From positions 1-29,829 of the forward strand of contig CAJMLH010000023.1 in the NCBI GenBank assembly GCA_905214195.1: a stretch of DNA of 29,829 nucleotides. The letters are read 5' to 3'. The notes under the pieces were generated by a model that saw nothing but the letters and a program-made list of their open reading frames with translations, searched no databases and was not told the origin of the DNA. Both the position numbers and the translations under genes were made by a program. Positions 21,497 to 29,829 of the stretch are shown one piece after another. This stretch comes from an uncultured bacterium. Lineage in GTDB: Bacteria > Bacillota > Clostridia > Peptostreptococcales > Anaerovoracaceae. Every line of letters begins with the position of its first letter. Position 1 is the stretch's first letter.

Positions 21497-23453
21497 AATG
21501 CAAAAGATTGCAGTAATAGGCCTTGAAAAGCAAAAAGAATCCATAATGTCCAAGTTGATGGACTTCGGAGCTGTAGAACTTGTGAGTCAGAAAGGTAAGC
21601 TTGCTGATAAAGAACTAAGCTCCATAGTTACATTGGATGACAGTCATGCTAAAGTTGCCGCCCTTGATGCAAAACTTAGTCGCGGGGAGGCGGCTCTAAG
21701 TTTTCTGCGCAGGTACGATCCGGCAAAAGAGCCGCTTTTCAGTACACGAAGAGTAATGAAAGCGGATGTGGCAAGGAAAATTGACAGAGAGCAGGCAGAA
21801 GAGGACATTAACTCGGTTTTAAAACTGGAAGAGCGTCTCAGAGATGTTAATGACAGTATAAATAAACTGGAGCAAGAAGAGATTCTTATAACGCCGTGGC
21901 TCGAATATGCGATGCCTCTTGAAATGATAAAAACACCTAAGACTATCATTCACGAGGGAATCGTTCCGGCAACGGTGGATAGACTTGAGCTTATGAGCGA
22001 TCTTGAGGCTTTCGGAGGAATAGTGGCCAAGTTGGTACATTCCGACAAAGACATGAATTATATCGCATTCATATGCCTTATCAGTCAGGAACAACAAATC
22101 TTGGCATTACTGAAACAAAAAGGGTTTTCCGAAGTTTACTTCAGGGGGTTAAAGGGAACTGCAAAGGAAAATCTAAAAAGAATAACATCGGAAAAGGAAG
22201 TGCTCAGAGCTAAAATAAAAGAGATTGAGCAAGAAGCTGAGAGCATGGCCAAACTCAGGCAGTCTATTGAAAACTACTGTGACATGACTGCCATAGATTC
22301 CGAAAAAGAAAAAACGAAAAATAAACTGCTTAAAACTAAGAAAACATTTTACCTTGAAGGTTGGATACCTGAAAGACTCACAGAAAAGGCATCAAAGCTG
22401 CTTGACGGCTTGAATTGCTGCTATGAGTTTGCTGATGCCCAAGAAGGTGAAGAGGTTCCCGTATTACTTGATAACAAAAACTTCTTTGTACCGTATGAGG
22501 CAATCACTGAAATGTACTCATTGCCTGATTACAGAGGATTTGATCCGACAAGCATATTTGCATTGTTTTATGCTGTATTCTTCGGAATAATGCTCAGTGA
22601 TGCAGGCTATGGAATAATCATGGCAGTTGGATGCTATATGGTTCTTAGAAAATTTAACCTTGAGGGTAACACATACAAGATGGTGAAACTATTCTTCTAC
22701 TGCGGAATCTCCACAACCATATGGGGAGCGCTTTTCGGAGGATGGTTCGGAGACATAGTTGCAGTGTTTACAAGAACATTCCTTGGAACAGAAATAGCCA
22801 TAGCTCCTATATGGTTTAACCCGCTTGATGATCCGATGAAAATGCTTATATTCTCATTGGCGCTGGGTATAATCCATCTGTTTACCGGAATGGCCATTAA
22901 GGCTTACATGCAGATTAAAGAGGGTCATTGGTTTGACGCTGTTTGTGATGAGGGTTTTTGGTATATTACCATACTTGGTCTCATCGCATGGCTTGGTGGA
23001 GGAATGGTGCTTCCGGCAGCCGTTTCCGTAGGAAAATGGATGACAATAATAGGAGCGGCAGGATTGCTTCTTACCGGTGGACGCAACAACAAGGGCTTTG
23101 GCAAAATAACCGGAGGATTGAGTAACATATATAATATAACAAGTTATATGTCGGATATCCTTTCGTATGCAAGACTGCTTGCTTTGGGGCTTGCTACAGG
23201 AGTTATCGCACAAGTTGTCAATACTTTGGGAGCCCTGTTCGGAGGAGGAATAGGAGGGATTATTGCTCTCATCGTAATTTTCCTGCTTGGACACACACTG
23301 AACTTAGCTATAAATGTGTTGGGTGCATTTATACATTCAAGCAGACTGCAATATGTCGAATTCTTCGGAAAGTTTTATGAGGACGGAGGAGAACCGTTTG
23401 ATCCTTTCCGCAAGAAAACCAAGTATATAAAGATAGAGCAAGAGGAGGAATAG
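21483..23453 (+). CDS. ntpI: V-type ATPase subunit I (membrane stator, a-subunit)
   Basis: A 656-residue stator subunit. The N-terminal half (about 1-330) is a cytoplasmic arm with coiled-coil stretches (EIEQEAESMAKLRQSIENY); the C-terminal half has seven to eight membrane helices. The conserved SDILSYARLLALGLATGVIA contains Arg564, corresponding to the essential Arg that faces the rotor's ion-binding Glu. The GTG at 21483 gives the usual MSIVKMQKIAVIG start; an ATG at 21498 is the alternative. It overlaps ntpF and ends 3 nt before ntpK. Confidence 0.96.
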   Translation: MSIVKMQKIAVIGLEKQKESIMSKLMDFGAVELVSQKGKLADKELSSIVTLDDSHAKVAALDAKLSRGEAALSFLRRYDPAKEPLFSTRRVMKADVARKIDREQAEEDINSVLKLEERLRDVNDSINKLEQEEILITPWLEYAMPLEMIKTPKTIIHEGIVPATVDRLELMSDLEAFGGIVAKLVHSDKDMNYIAFICLISQEQQILALLKQKGFSEVYFRGLKGTAKENLKRITSEKEVLRAKIKEIEQEAESMAKLRQSIENYCDMTAIDSEKEKTKNKLLKTKKTFYLEGWIPERLTEKASKLLDGLNCCYEFADAQEGEEVPVLLDNKNFFVPYEAITEMYSLPDYRGFDPTSIFALFYAVFFGIMLSDAGYGIIMAVGCYMVLRKFNLEGNTYKMVKLFFYCGISTTIWGALFGGWFGDIVAVFTRTFLGTEIAIAPIWFNPLDDPMKMLIFSLALGIIHLFTGMAIKAYMQIKEGHWFDAVCDEGFWYITILGLIAWLGGGMVLPAAVSVGKWMTIIGAAGLLLTGGRNNKGFGKITGGLSNIYNITSYMSDILSYARLLALGLATGVIAQVVNTLGALFGGGIGGIIALIVIFLLGHTLNLAINVLGAFIHSSRLQYVEFFGKFYEDGGEPFDPFRKKTKYIKIEQEEE

Positions 23454-23456
23454 AAA

Positions 23457-23933
23457 ATGAATATGATAGATGGCAACACATTGGCTCTTTTGGGAGCAGC
23501 AATAGCAGCCCTGGCAGGAATAGGAAGCGCTATGGGTGTAGGTATAGCCGGACAGGCAGCTTCAGCAGTATTGGCAGAGGATCCGAAGAAGTTCGGTAAG
23601 ACTATAATTTTGCAGGCCCTTCCGGGAACACAGGGAATATACGGTCTGATTATTGCATTCCTTATAATGATTAAGATAGGACTGTTAGGAGGTAACATGA
23701 TAGACCTTACTATGGCTCAGGGAGCATATTTCCTCGCAGCCGGAATTCCTATCGGTCTTGTTGGAATATGGTCGGGAATCGCACAGGGAAAAGCGGCGGC
23801 ATCAGCCCTGCAACTTACAGCAAAAAGACCTGATCAAATGGTAAAAGGTATTATTTATACTGCTATGGTAGAAACTTACGCTATCTTTGCACTGCTTGTT
23901 TCAGTACTGATTTGGCTGAGAATACCGGTATAA
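23457..23933 (+). CDS. ntpK: V-type ATPase rotor ring subunit K, Na+-type
   Basis: A 158-residue, four-helix, tandem-hairpin proteolipid. The ion site residues known from Enterococcus hirae NtpK are all present: Leu55, Thr58 and Gln59 in ALPGTQG, Gln110 in SGIAQGK, and Glu139 in VETYAIF. That full set is the Na+-binding pattern, so the pump is predicted to move Na+ instead of, or in preference to, H+. GAGGAGG at 23442-23448 supports the ATG. One carboxylate per four helices, as in other V-type rings. Confidence 0.96.
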   Translation: MNMIDGNTLALLGAAIAALAGIGSAMGVGIAGQAASAVLAEDPKKFGKTIILQALPGTQGIYGLIIAFLIMIKIGLLGGNMIDLTMAQGAYFLAAGIPIGLVGIWSGIAQGKAAASALQLTAKRPDQMVKGIIYTAMVETYAIFALLVSVLIWLRIPV

Positions 23934-23955
23934 AAACTCTAAAGAGGTGAAAGCC

Positions 23956-24546
23956 ATGAGCATAGAGAAAATCACATCAGCTATAATAGACGAAGCGCAA
24001 GCAGAATGCGAACAGATACTTAATGCAGCTGATACCAAAAATAGAGGCGTAATAACGCAGCTAAAAAATCGAATAAAAGTCGAGACGGATATTGCTGTTA
24101 AAAATGCTCAGGAAGAAAGAGAACAAATAATCAGCAGAAGAAAGTCCGTTGCAGATATAGACAGCAAAAAAATTATCCTTGCGAAAAAACAGGAACTGAT
24201 AAACGAGTGCTTTGAAAAAGCAGTAGATTATATAATTTCTTTAGAAGAGAATCAATATGTGGATTTCCTTGTCAGAGCAGGTAAGGCGGCAGGCATTTCC
24301 GAAGGCAGTCTTATCTTTAACGAGAAAGAAAGAACTGCGATAGGGCAGAGGGTAGTAGATGGGCTAAACAAAGCCATACCGGACGGTAAATTTTTGCTGG
24401 CGGACGAGACGAAAAAAATAAAAGGCGGATATATGCTGCGTAAAGGGCAGATATACATCAACAATTCGGTGGAAGCCATGGTACAAGATAAGCGCCGTGA
24501 GTTGACGGCCGGTGTGGCTGAGATTCTTTTTCCGCCTAAAAAATAA
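23956..24546 (+). CDS. ntpE: V-type ATPase peripheral stalk subunit E
   Basis: From the ATG at 23956 (AAAGAGGTG at 23941-23949 serves as the ribosome binding site) the protein has 196 residues. The first ~95 are a charged helix (MSIEKITSAIIDEAQAECEQIL) that would pair with NtpF; the rest is the globular domain that contacts the catalytic head, ending with KGGYMLRKGQIYINNSVEAMVQDKRREL, a conserved E-subunit pattern. A GTG at 23947 is in frame but lies within the ribosome binding site. Confidence 0.93.
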   Translation: MSIEKITSAIIDEAQAECEQILNAADTKNRGVITQLKNRIKVETDIAVKNAQEEREQIISRRKSVADIDSKKIILAKKQELINECFEKAVDYIISLEENQYVDFLVRAGKAAGISEGSLIFNEKERTAIGQRVVDGLNKAIPDGKFLLADETKKIKGGYMLRKGQIYINNSVEAMVQDKRRELTAGVAEILFPPKK

Positions 24547-24558
24547 GGAGAAGGTGCT

Positions 24559-25566
24559 ATGAGTAAAAACAGAGAAGACTCATATATATTCTGCTCCACA
24601 CTTATAAGAGCAAGCGAAAGAACTTTAATTCCGTGGTCAGAATTAACAAGAGCTGCGGAGGCGCCGGACTTTGACAGAGCAATGTCGGTTCTTACAGAAA
24701 ACGGATACGGCAGCGGGAAAGCTCCGGAAAAGCCCAGAGACTTTGTAAAAATGCTGGCAGAAGAAGAACAAAAGGCATATGATTTTGTATTTTCTTCGCT
24801 CCCTGATCCATCAGAGCTGGAACTGTTCAAATATCCCAAGGATTATCATAATGCAAAGGCAGTTTTGAAAGCAGAGTTTTTAGGAATAGACCCTGAGAAA
24901 TATATGACTTGGGGCGGAAACTTTGAACCGAAAACAATGATGTCCATGATAAGGGAACGCAACTTTGTTTTCATGCATACGGAAATGAAAGAAGCTGTGG
25001 AAAGAGCGGCGGAACTGTTTGGAAAAGGGGGAGACCCTCAGGAAATAGACATTATCCTCGATAAGGCTTGTTATGAACAGATGCTTAAATCTGCGACAGT
25101 TACACAGAATAGCTTTTTAATAAATTATGTCAAATTACTGATTGATATTTTGAATGTCATTACATTTATAAGGCTTAGACAGATAGGAAAGCCGTGGACA
25201 TTTTTCAGTAAGGTTTTTCTTGAAGGCGGACATATCTCTGAAAAGCTGTTTACTTCAGGTTATGAAGAAAACTATCACAAACTTGCCGAGAAATTTAAGC
25301 CTTACGGTTTCGGAGAGATAATTGAAAAAGGTGGAAACAATGTCAAGGAGACCGGAATGTATTCGCTTCTTGAAAAGCTTTGTGACAATAAGCGTATAGA
25401 ATATATAAAAGATGCAAAATATGTTTCTTTCGGATTTGAGCCGGCTGCGGCATATTTAATCGCAAAAGAAAGTGAAACAAAGAATCTGAGAATGATATTT
25501 ACGGGAAAAATCGCAGGCACACCAAAAGAAGTTATTTTAGAAAGGCTGAGGGAATCTTATGTATAG
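24559..25566 (+). CDS. ntpC: V-type ATPase subunit C (rotor-stalk connector)
   Basis: A 335-residue, largely helical protein. NtpC-type (d-subunit) proteins form a funnel joining the central stalk to the membrane ring. The stretches YVKLLIDILNVITFIRLRQIGK and FGFEPAAAYLIAKESETKNLRMIFTGK are family-typical; the latter is the conserved C-terminal region containing KE.E.KN.R.I. An AAGGAG site lies upstream. Its last 8 nt overlap the start of ntpG, so the two are translationally coupled. Confidence 0.93.
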   Translation: MSKNREDSYIFCSTLIRASERTLIPWSELTRAAEAPDFDRAMSVLTENGYGSGKAPEKPRDFVKMLAEEEQKAYDFVFSSLPDPSELELFKYPKDYHNAKAVLKAEFLGIDPEKYMTWGGNFEPKTMMSMIRERNFVFMHTEMKEAVERAAELFGKGGDPQEIDIILDKACYEQMLKSATVTQNSFLINYVKLLIDILNVITFIRLRQIGKPWTFFSKVFLEGGHISEKLFTSGYEENYHKLAEKFKPYGFGEIIEKGGNNVKETGMYSLLEKLCDNKRIEYIKDAKYVSFGFEPAAAYLIAKESETKNLRMIFTGKIAGTPKEVILERLRESYV

Positions 25567-25879
25567 GATAGGAGTTATCGGAGACAGAGAAAGTGTTCTC
25601 GGCTTTAAGGCTGTCGGGCTTGAGGTTTTCCCATGTGACAGCAGTGGAGAAGCGGAAAAAGTCTTTAAAGAAATAGCAGAAGACAGCTTTGCAATAATTT
25701 ATATAACAGAAGCTCTGTATAAAGGGCTTGAGACAGAAATTGCAGAGTATACGGATAGAAGGCTTCCGGCTGTTATACCTATACCGGACAAAGACGGAGT
25801 CTTGGGAGTAGGTATGGAAAATGTCAAAAAAGCCGTAGAGCGTGCAGTAGGTGCAGACATCCTGTTTGGAGGTGAATAA
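25559..25879 (+). CDS. ntpG: V-type ATPase subunit F-type (NtpG), central stalk
   Basis: A 106-residue Rossmann-like protein starting MYRIGVIGDRESVLGFKAVGLEVF, the standard opening of V/A-ATPase F subunits, followed by FAIIYITEALY and a PAVIPIPDKDG loop. It binds the central shaft subunit D and helps regulate ATP hydrolysis. Start overlaps ntpC by 8 nt; ntpA begins 5 nt after the stop. Confidence 0.94.
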   Translation: MYRIGVIGDRESVLGFKAVGLEVFPCDSSGEAEKVFKEIAEDSFAIIYITEALYKGLETEIAEYTDRRLPAVIPIPDKDGVLGVGMENVKKAVERAVGADILFGGE

Positions 25880-25884
25880 AAGCC

Positions 25885-27663
25885 ATGAGTCAAGGCAAAG
25901 TAGTAAAAGTATCAGGCCCGCTGGTTGTAGCATCCGGCATGGAAGAGGCAAACATGTTCGATGTGGTTCATGTAGGAGAGCAGGGACTGATAGGTGAAAT
26001 TATAGAAATGAGAGGCGACAAAGCCTCAATACAAGTATATGAAGAAACAGCAGGTATAGGACCGGGAGTTCCTGTAGTGAGTACAGGAGCACCTCTTTCG
26101 GTAGAATTGGGACCGGGACTTATAGAGACTATGTATGACGGTATTCAAAGACCGCTTGAGGCAATGTATGAGGCAGCAGGTCCGAATATTACAAGAGGTA
26201 TAAAAGTTCCGTCACTGTCAAGAACAAGAAAATGGAAATTTGTTCCTACTGTAAAGATTGGTGATGAAATAGAAGCCGGAGATATAATAGGAACAGTTCA
26301 GGAGACTATCGTAATAGAACACAGAGTTATGGTTCCTGTAGGAGTATCAGGCGTTGTGGAATCCATAGAAAGCGGAGAATTTACGGTAGAAGATACAGTA
26401 TGCAAGGTTAGAACCGCAGATGGAAATATCAAGGAACTTACCATGATGCAAAAATGGCCTGTAAGAAAAGGCAGACCTTATAAAGAAAAGCTGGTTCCTG
26501 AAATGCCGCTCATAACAGGACAGAGAGTAATAGATACTCTTTTCCCGATTGCAAAAGGTGGAGTTGCAGCAGTACCGGGACCTTTCGGTTCAGGTAAAAC
26601 CGTAGTTCAGCATCAGCTGGCAAAGTGGGCAGACGCCGAAATAGTTGTTTATATAGGATGCGGAGAGCGTGGAAATGAAATGACCGATGTACTTATGGAA
26701 TTTCCTGAGCTTAAAGACCCTAATACAGGCGAATCAATAATGAAGAGGACAGTGCTTATAGCCAATACCTCAGATATGCCTGTAGCGGCCAGAGAAGCAT
26801 CAATCTATACGGGAATTACCATAGCCGAATATTTCAGAGATATGGGATATTCAGTGGCTATTATGGCAGATTCTACTTCAAGATGGGCAGAGGCACTTCG
26901 TGAAATGTCAGGTCGTCTTGAAGAAATGCCCGGTGAAGAGGGGTATCCTGCATATCTTGCTTCAAGACTGGCACAGTTCTATGAAAGAGCAGGAAGAACC
27001 ATATCTTTGGGAAAAGAGGGCAGACTGGGAGCACTTTCCTCTATCGGAGCCGTATCACCTCCGGGAGGGGATATTTCAGAGCCTGTATCTCAGGCAACTC
27101 TGCGTATAGTAAAAGTATTCTGGTGTCTTGATTCTTCATTGGCATATAAGAGACACTTCCCGGCTATTAACTGGCTGCAAAGTTATTCTCTGTATGTTGA
27201 CAGACTTGAGGACTGGTATGCGGAAAATGTAAACAAAGAATTCCCGCAGTTAAGAGCAAGGACTATAGCGTTGCTTCAGGATGAGGCGGAATTACAGGAA
27301 GTAGTTCAGCTTGTCGGTGTTGACGGACTTTCACATGAGGACAGACTTAAATTGGAGGCTGCAAAGTCAATAAGAGAAGACTACCTCCACCAAAATGCTT
27401 TCCATGAAGTAGACACATATACTTCTCTCAAAAAGCAGTATCAACTTCTCAAGATGATTCTGACATACTACGAGCTTTCAAGAGAAGCAGTGGCAAAGGG
27501 AGCAAATTTCAACGAGCTGCTTGAGCTGCCTGTAAGAGAAGATATAGGAAGATTCAAATATGTTGAAGAAAAAGATATAGACGAAGCTTATAACAAAATC
27601 ATGGAGACTCTGAGAAAAGACATTTCCTCATTGACATCAAAGGAGGCTGAGGACGATGATTAA
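25885..27663 (+). CDS. ntpA: V-type ATPase catalytic subunit A
   Basis: This 592-residue catalytic subunit has P-loop GPFGSGKT (232-239, Lys238) and catalytic Glu261 in GCGERGNE, at the same positions as in the E. hirae enzyme. The bulge or non-homologous region typical of A subunits (about 110-195) precedes them, and SSIGAVSPPGGDISEPV lies further on. GGAGGTG (25868-25874) supports the ATG. It ends with an 8-nt overlap with ntpB. With NtpB it forms the A3B3 head that couples ATP hydrolysis (or synthesis) to ion movement. Confidence 0.98.
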   Translation: MSQGKVVKVSGPLVVASGMEEANMFDVVHVGEQGLIGEIIEMRGDKASIQVYEETAGIGPGVPVVSTGAPLSVELGPGLIETMYDGIQRPLEAMYEAAGPNITRGIKVPSLSRTRKWKFVPTVKIGDEIEAGDIIGTVQETIVIEHRVMVPVGVSGVVESIESGEFTVEDTVCKVRTADGNIKELTMMQKWPVRKGRPYKEKLVPEMPLITGQRVIDTLFPIAKGGVAAVPGPFGSGKTVVQHQLAKWADAEIVVYIGCGERGNEMTDVLMEFPELKDPNTGESIMKRTVLIANTSDMPVAAREASIYTGITIAEYFRDMGYSVAIMADSTSRWAEALREMSGRLEEMPGEEGYPAYLASRLAQFYERAGRTISLGKEGRLGALSSIGAVSPPGGDISEPVSQATLRIVKVFWCLDSSLAYKRHFPAINWLQSYSLYVDRLEDWYAENVNKEFPQLRARTIALLQDEAELQEVVQLVGVDGLSHEDRLKLEAAKSIREDYLHQNAFHEVDTYTSLKKQYQLLKMILTYYELSREAVAKGANFNELLELPVREDIGRFKYVEEKDIDEAYNKIMETLRKDISSLTSKEAEDDD

Positions 27664-29026
27664 AGAATATAAAACTATAAGTGAAGTTGTTGGCCCTCTT
27701 ATGCTGGTCAAAGATGTAGAAAATGTAACATATGACGAGTTGGGAGAAATAATACTTCCCAGTGGAGAAAAAAGGCTTTGTAAGGTACTGGAAGTCAACG
27801 GTTCCAATGCTTTAGTTCAGCTCTTTGAAAGTTCGACAGGTATAAACCTTAAGGAAAGTACGGTTAAATTTCTCGGAAGAGGAACAGAGCTTGCCGTATC
27901 GCCTGATATTCTCGGAAGAGTATTCGACGGTATGGGAAGACCTAAGGACGGAGGTCCTGATATAATTGCAGAGAAGAGAATGGATATCAACGGTCTGCCT
28001 ATGAATCCGGCAGCCAGAGACTATCCGTCGGAGTTCATACAGACAGGAGTATCGGCGATAGACGGGCTCAATACTCTCGTAAGAGGACAGAAACTTCCTA
28101 TTTTCTCGGCTTCCGGTCTTCCTCATGCAAATCTTGCGGCTCAAATAGCAAGACAAGCTAAGGTAAGAGGAAGCGAGGGAAATTTTGCGGTAGTATTTGC
28201 AGCTATAGGTATCACCCATGAGGAAGCGGAATTCTTCGCATCGGATTTCAGAAGAACAGGTGCTATAGACAGAACCGTTCTGTTTATGAATCTGGCCAAC
28301 GACCCTGCCGTAGAGCGTATTGCCACACCTCGTATGGCACTTACGGCTGCTGAATATCTGGCTTTTGATCTTGGAATGCATGTGCTTGTAATCCTTACAG
28401 ATATAACAAATTATGCTGAAGCTTTGCGTGAAGTTTCGGCAGCAAGAAAGGAAGTACCGGGCAGAAGAGGATACCCGGGATATCTTTATACAGACCTTGC
28501 AACAATGTATGAAAGAGCAGGAAGAAAAAAAGGTTATGACGGTTCAATAACTATGATTCCTATCCTCACCATGCCTGAGGATGATAAGACCCATCCGATT
28601 CCAGACCTTACAGGATATATCACAGAGGGTCAGATAATACTTTCTCGTGAACTTTACAGAAAGGGACTTAAGCCGCCGATTGATGTACTTCCGTCTCTTT
28701 CCCGTCTTAAGGATAAGGGCATAGGAAAAGGCAAGACAAGAGAGGATCATGCAGATACTATGAATCAGCTTTTTGCCGCTTATGCAAAAGGTAAGGAAGC
28801 TCTCGAACTTGTTACGATTTTAGGCGAAGCGGCGCTTACGGAAACTGACCTTAAGTATGCAAGATTTTCTCAGGCATTTGAGAAACAATATGTATCTCAG
28901 GGCTACGATACAGACAGAACTATCGAGGAAACTCTTGGAATTGGTTGGAAGCTCCTTGAAATGCTGCCTAAGAGTGAGCTTAAGAGAATCAGAGACGAAT
29001 ATATTGAAAAATATCTTGGCAAATAG
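27656..29026 (+). CDS. ntpB: V-type ATPase regulatory subunit B
   Basis: A 456-residue non-catalytic head subunit. The P-loop of the A subunit is replaced by SASGLPHANLAAQIARQ, as in all B subunits. The arginine finger is Arg350 in LPSLSRLKDKGIG, which completes the A-subunit active site, at the same position as in E. hirae. Other family stretches: GRVFDGMGRPKDGGP, MNLANDPAVERIATPRMAL, GRRGYPGYLYTDLATMYERAGR. Start coupled to ntpA by overlap; ntpD begins 16 nt after the stop. Confidence 0.98.
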   Translation: MIKEYKTISEVVGPLMLVKDVENVTYDELGEIILPSGEKRLCKVLEVNGSNALVQLFESSTGINLKESTVKFLGRGTELAVSPDILGRVFDGMGRPKDGGPDIIAEKRMDINGLPMNPAARDYPSEFIQTGVSAIDGLNTLVRGQKLPIFSASGLPHANLAAQIARQAKVRGSEGNFAVVFAAIGITHEEAEFFASDFRRTGAIDRTVLFMNLANDPAVERIATPRMALTAAEYLAFDLGMHVLVILTDITNYAEALREVSAARKEVPGRRGYPGYLYTDLATMYERAGRKKGYDGSITMIPILTMPEDDKTHPIPDLTGYITEGQIILSRELYRKGLKPPIDVLPSLSRLKDKGIGKGKTREDHADTMNQLFAAYAKGKEALELVTILGEAALTETDLKYARFSQAFEKQYVSQGYDTDRTIEETLGIGWKLLEMLPKSELKRIRDEYIEKYLGK

Positions 29027-29042
29027 GTGTTAAGGAGAAGTT

Positions 29043-29720
29043 ATGGAAAGATTAAATGTAAATCCTACCAGAATGATGCTTACAACCTTAAAACGACGCC
29101 TTGTAACAGCAAGACGAGGTCATAAGTTGATGAAAGATAAAAGAGATCAGCTTATGAAAGGGTTCCTTGAGCTGGCTCGTGAAAACAAGAGACTTCGTGA
29201 AGAAGTGGAAAGTGAGCTTTCCCGTGTATATGAGAGCTTTTCTGTTGCAAGTGCTGTTATGAGTCAGGAGGTACTGGAAGAGGCTCTGATGTTTCCAAAG
29301 CAGGGGGTAGAACTTACTGTTGAGGGTAAAAATATAATGAGTGTAGATGTGCCGCAGTTTTCTTTTGAAACGAAAGCCGAAGATTCTGCCGATATTTATC
29401 CTTACGGATTTGCATCTACTTCAGGGGAGCTTGACGCAGCGATATCCGGACTTGCAAAAGTCCTGCCGTCAATGCTGGAGCTGGCGGCAAAAGAAAAGGA
29501 AGCGGCTATGATAGCTGCTGAACTTGAAAAGACACGCCGCCGTGTCAATGCCCTTGAATATGTCAAGATTCCTCAGCTGGAAATGACCATCAAGTATATA
29601 ATGATGAAACTTGATGAAAATGAGAGAGGAAACCAGACAAGACTCATGAAGGTTAAAGACATGATTCTCAAGGAAGCAATAGAAGAAAAACGAGAACAGG
29701 ATGAGGCCTGTGGTTCGTAA
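29043..29720 (+). CDS. ntpD: V-type ATPase subunit D (central shaft)
   Basis: A 225-residue coiled-coil shaft subunit. Both conserved helices are visible: N-terminal NPTRMMLTTLKRRLVTARRGHKLMKDKRDQL and C-terminal TRRRVNALEYVKIPQLEMTIKYIMMKLDENER. It rotates inside the A3B3 head and joins NtpG and NtpC. AAGGAG precedes the ATG. It is the last gene of the operon; no ntpH or ntpJ (K+ transporter of the E. hirae operon) follows before the terminators. Confidence 0.96.
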   Translation: MERLNVNPTRMMLTTLKRRLVTARRGHKLMKDKRDQLMKGFLELARENKRLREEVESELSRVYESFSVASAVMSQEVLEEALMFPKQGVELTVEGKNIMSVDVPQFSFETKAEDSADIYPYGFASTSGELDAAISGLAKVLPSMLELAAKEKEAAMIAAELEKTRRRVNALEYVKIPQLEMTIKYIMMKLDENERGNQTRLMKVKDMILKEAIEEKREQDEACGS

Positions 29721-29748
29721 AAAATTACAGATAAGTAAAAATAGAAAT

Positions 29749-29778
29749 AAATGCCGTTCTTTCAAGAGAACGGCATTT
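29749..29778 (-). terminator. Hairpin, terminator-like on the minus strand
   Basis: A perfect 12-bp stem (AAATGCCGTTCT with AGAACGGCATTT) around a 6-base loop. Read on the minus strand it comes right after the GTCTACAGTCTG box and is followed by a T-rich tract, so it could end a gene entering from beyond the right edge. Confidence 0.75.
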
Positions 29779-29790
29779 CAGACTGTAGAC
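29776..29790 (-). repeat. Second copy of the GTCTACAGTCTG box
   Basis: TTTCAGACTGTAGAC is the exact reverse complement of bases 1-15. Here it lies between two hairpins, its AAA end being part of the left stem. Confidence 0.8.
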
Positions 29791-29793
29791 AAA

Positions 29794-29824
29794 AGCCCGG
29801 CTCATACGAGAGCAAGGGCTTTTT
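29794..29824 (+). terminator. Rho-independent terminator of the V-ATPase operon
   Basis: AGCCC-g-GCTC pairs with GAGC-aa-GGGCT around an ATACGA loop, followed by TTTTCT. It is correctly oriented to end the ntp operon on the plus strand. Confidence 0.85.
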
Positions 29825-29829
29825 CTGTA

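Noticed and set aside
23375..23698. Minus-strand open frame over ntpK
   Set aside because: Antisense of a hydrophobic proteolipid gene; Pro/Ala/Ile-rich shadow without a ribosome binding site.
29469..29765. Minus-strand 98-codon open frame at the right edge
   Set aside because: It overlaps the ntpD 3' end in antisense and the terminator region; its Phe/Leu-rich translation has no family likeness.
1..29829. CRISPR array, prophage, insertion sequence or tRNA genes
   Set aside because: No regular spaced repeats, no integrase or transposase-like protein and no cloverleaf sequence were seen on either strand.

Overview
The window reads as Bacillota chromosome, most likely an anaerobic amino-acid-fermenting member of the Clostridia. 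This rests on strong AGGAGG-type ribosome binding sites, an AT-leaning base composition, Rho-independent terminators throughout, the murB-PHP-rapZ-whiA neighbourhood, a 3-keto-5-aminohexanoate cleavage enzyme (lysine fermentation) and a bacterial V-type ATPase operon in the order ntpF-I-K-E-C-G-A-B-D. Genus cannot be settled by eye. No rRNA, tRNA, CRISPR array, transposase or phage gene was seen.

Left part (1-7004): a broken C-terminal piece of a cation:proton antiporter (RCK/TrkA-C domain) is joined to a hairpin element. Next comes a heavy-metal module, a separate HMA metallochaperone plus a P1B-2 Zn/Cd/Pb ATPase, behind a sigma-A promoter carrying two ArsR/SmtB-type operators. A MarR regulator follows with a 19-bp palindromic operator and two ABC half-exporters. 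Their sequence signatures are those of an asymmetric heterodimer with one degenerate ATP site. The second half-exporter has a His-Gly repeat at its N-terminus.

Middle (7005-14487): a compact operon holds an XRE regulator, a DUF3169-like membrane protein, a NatA-type ATPase, two ABC-2 permeases and a nitroreductase. It converges on a minus-strand operon of YfcE-like phosphodiesterase, D-serine ammonia-lyase (dsdA) and an ArsR-family metal sensor with a complete CzrA/SmtB-type alpha-5 zinc site. That sensor is the best candidate in the window for the cadA operators 12 kb away.

Cell-envelope block (14488-21041): a Fic-fold protein whose catalytic motif is degenerate (His replaced by Tyr), an AI-2E/PerM-family membrane protein whose end overlaps murB by 65 nt, murB, a PHP hydrolase, rapZ, kce and whiA. 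kce stands where glmR/yvcK is commonly found in Bacillota.

Right part (21042-29829): the full nine-gene V-ATPase operon with its own promoter. The rotor subunit NtpK keeps all the side chains that bind Na+ in Enterococcus hirae, so a sodium pump is predicted. The window closes with two hairpins flanking a 15-base box. That box is the exact reverse complement of the first 15 bases of the window.
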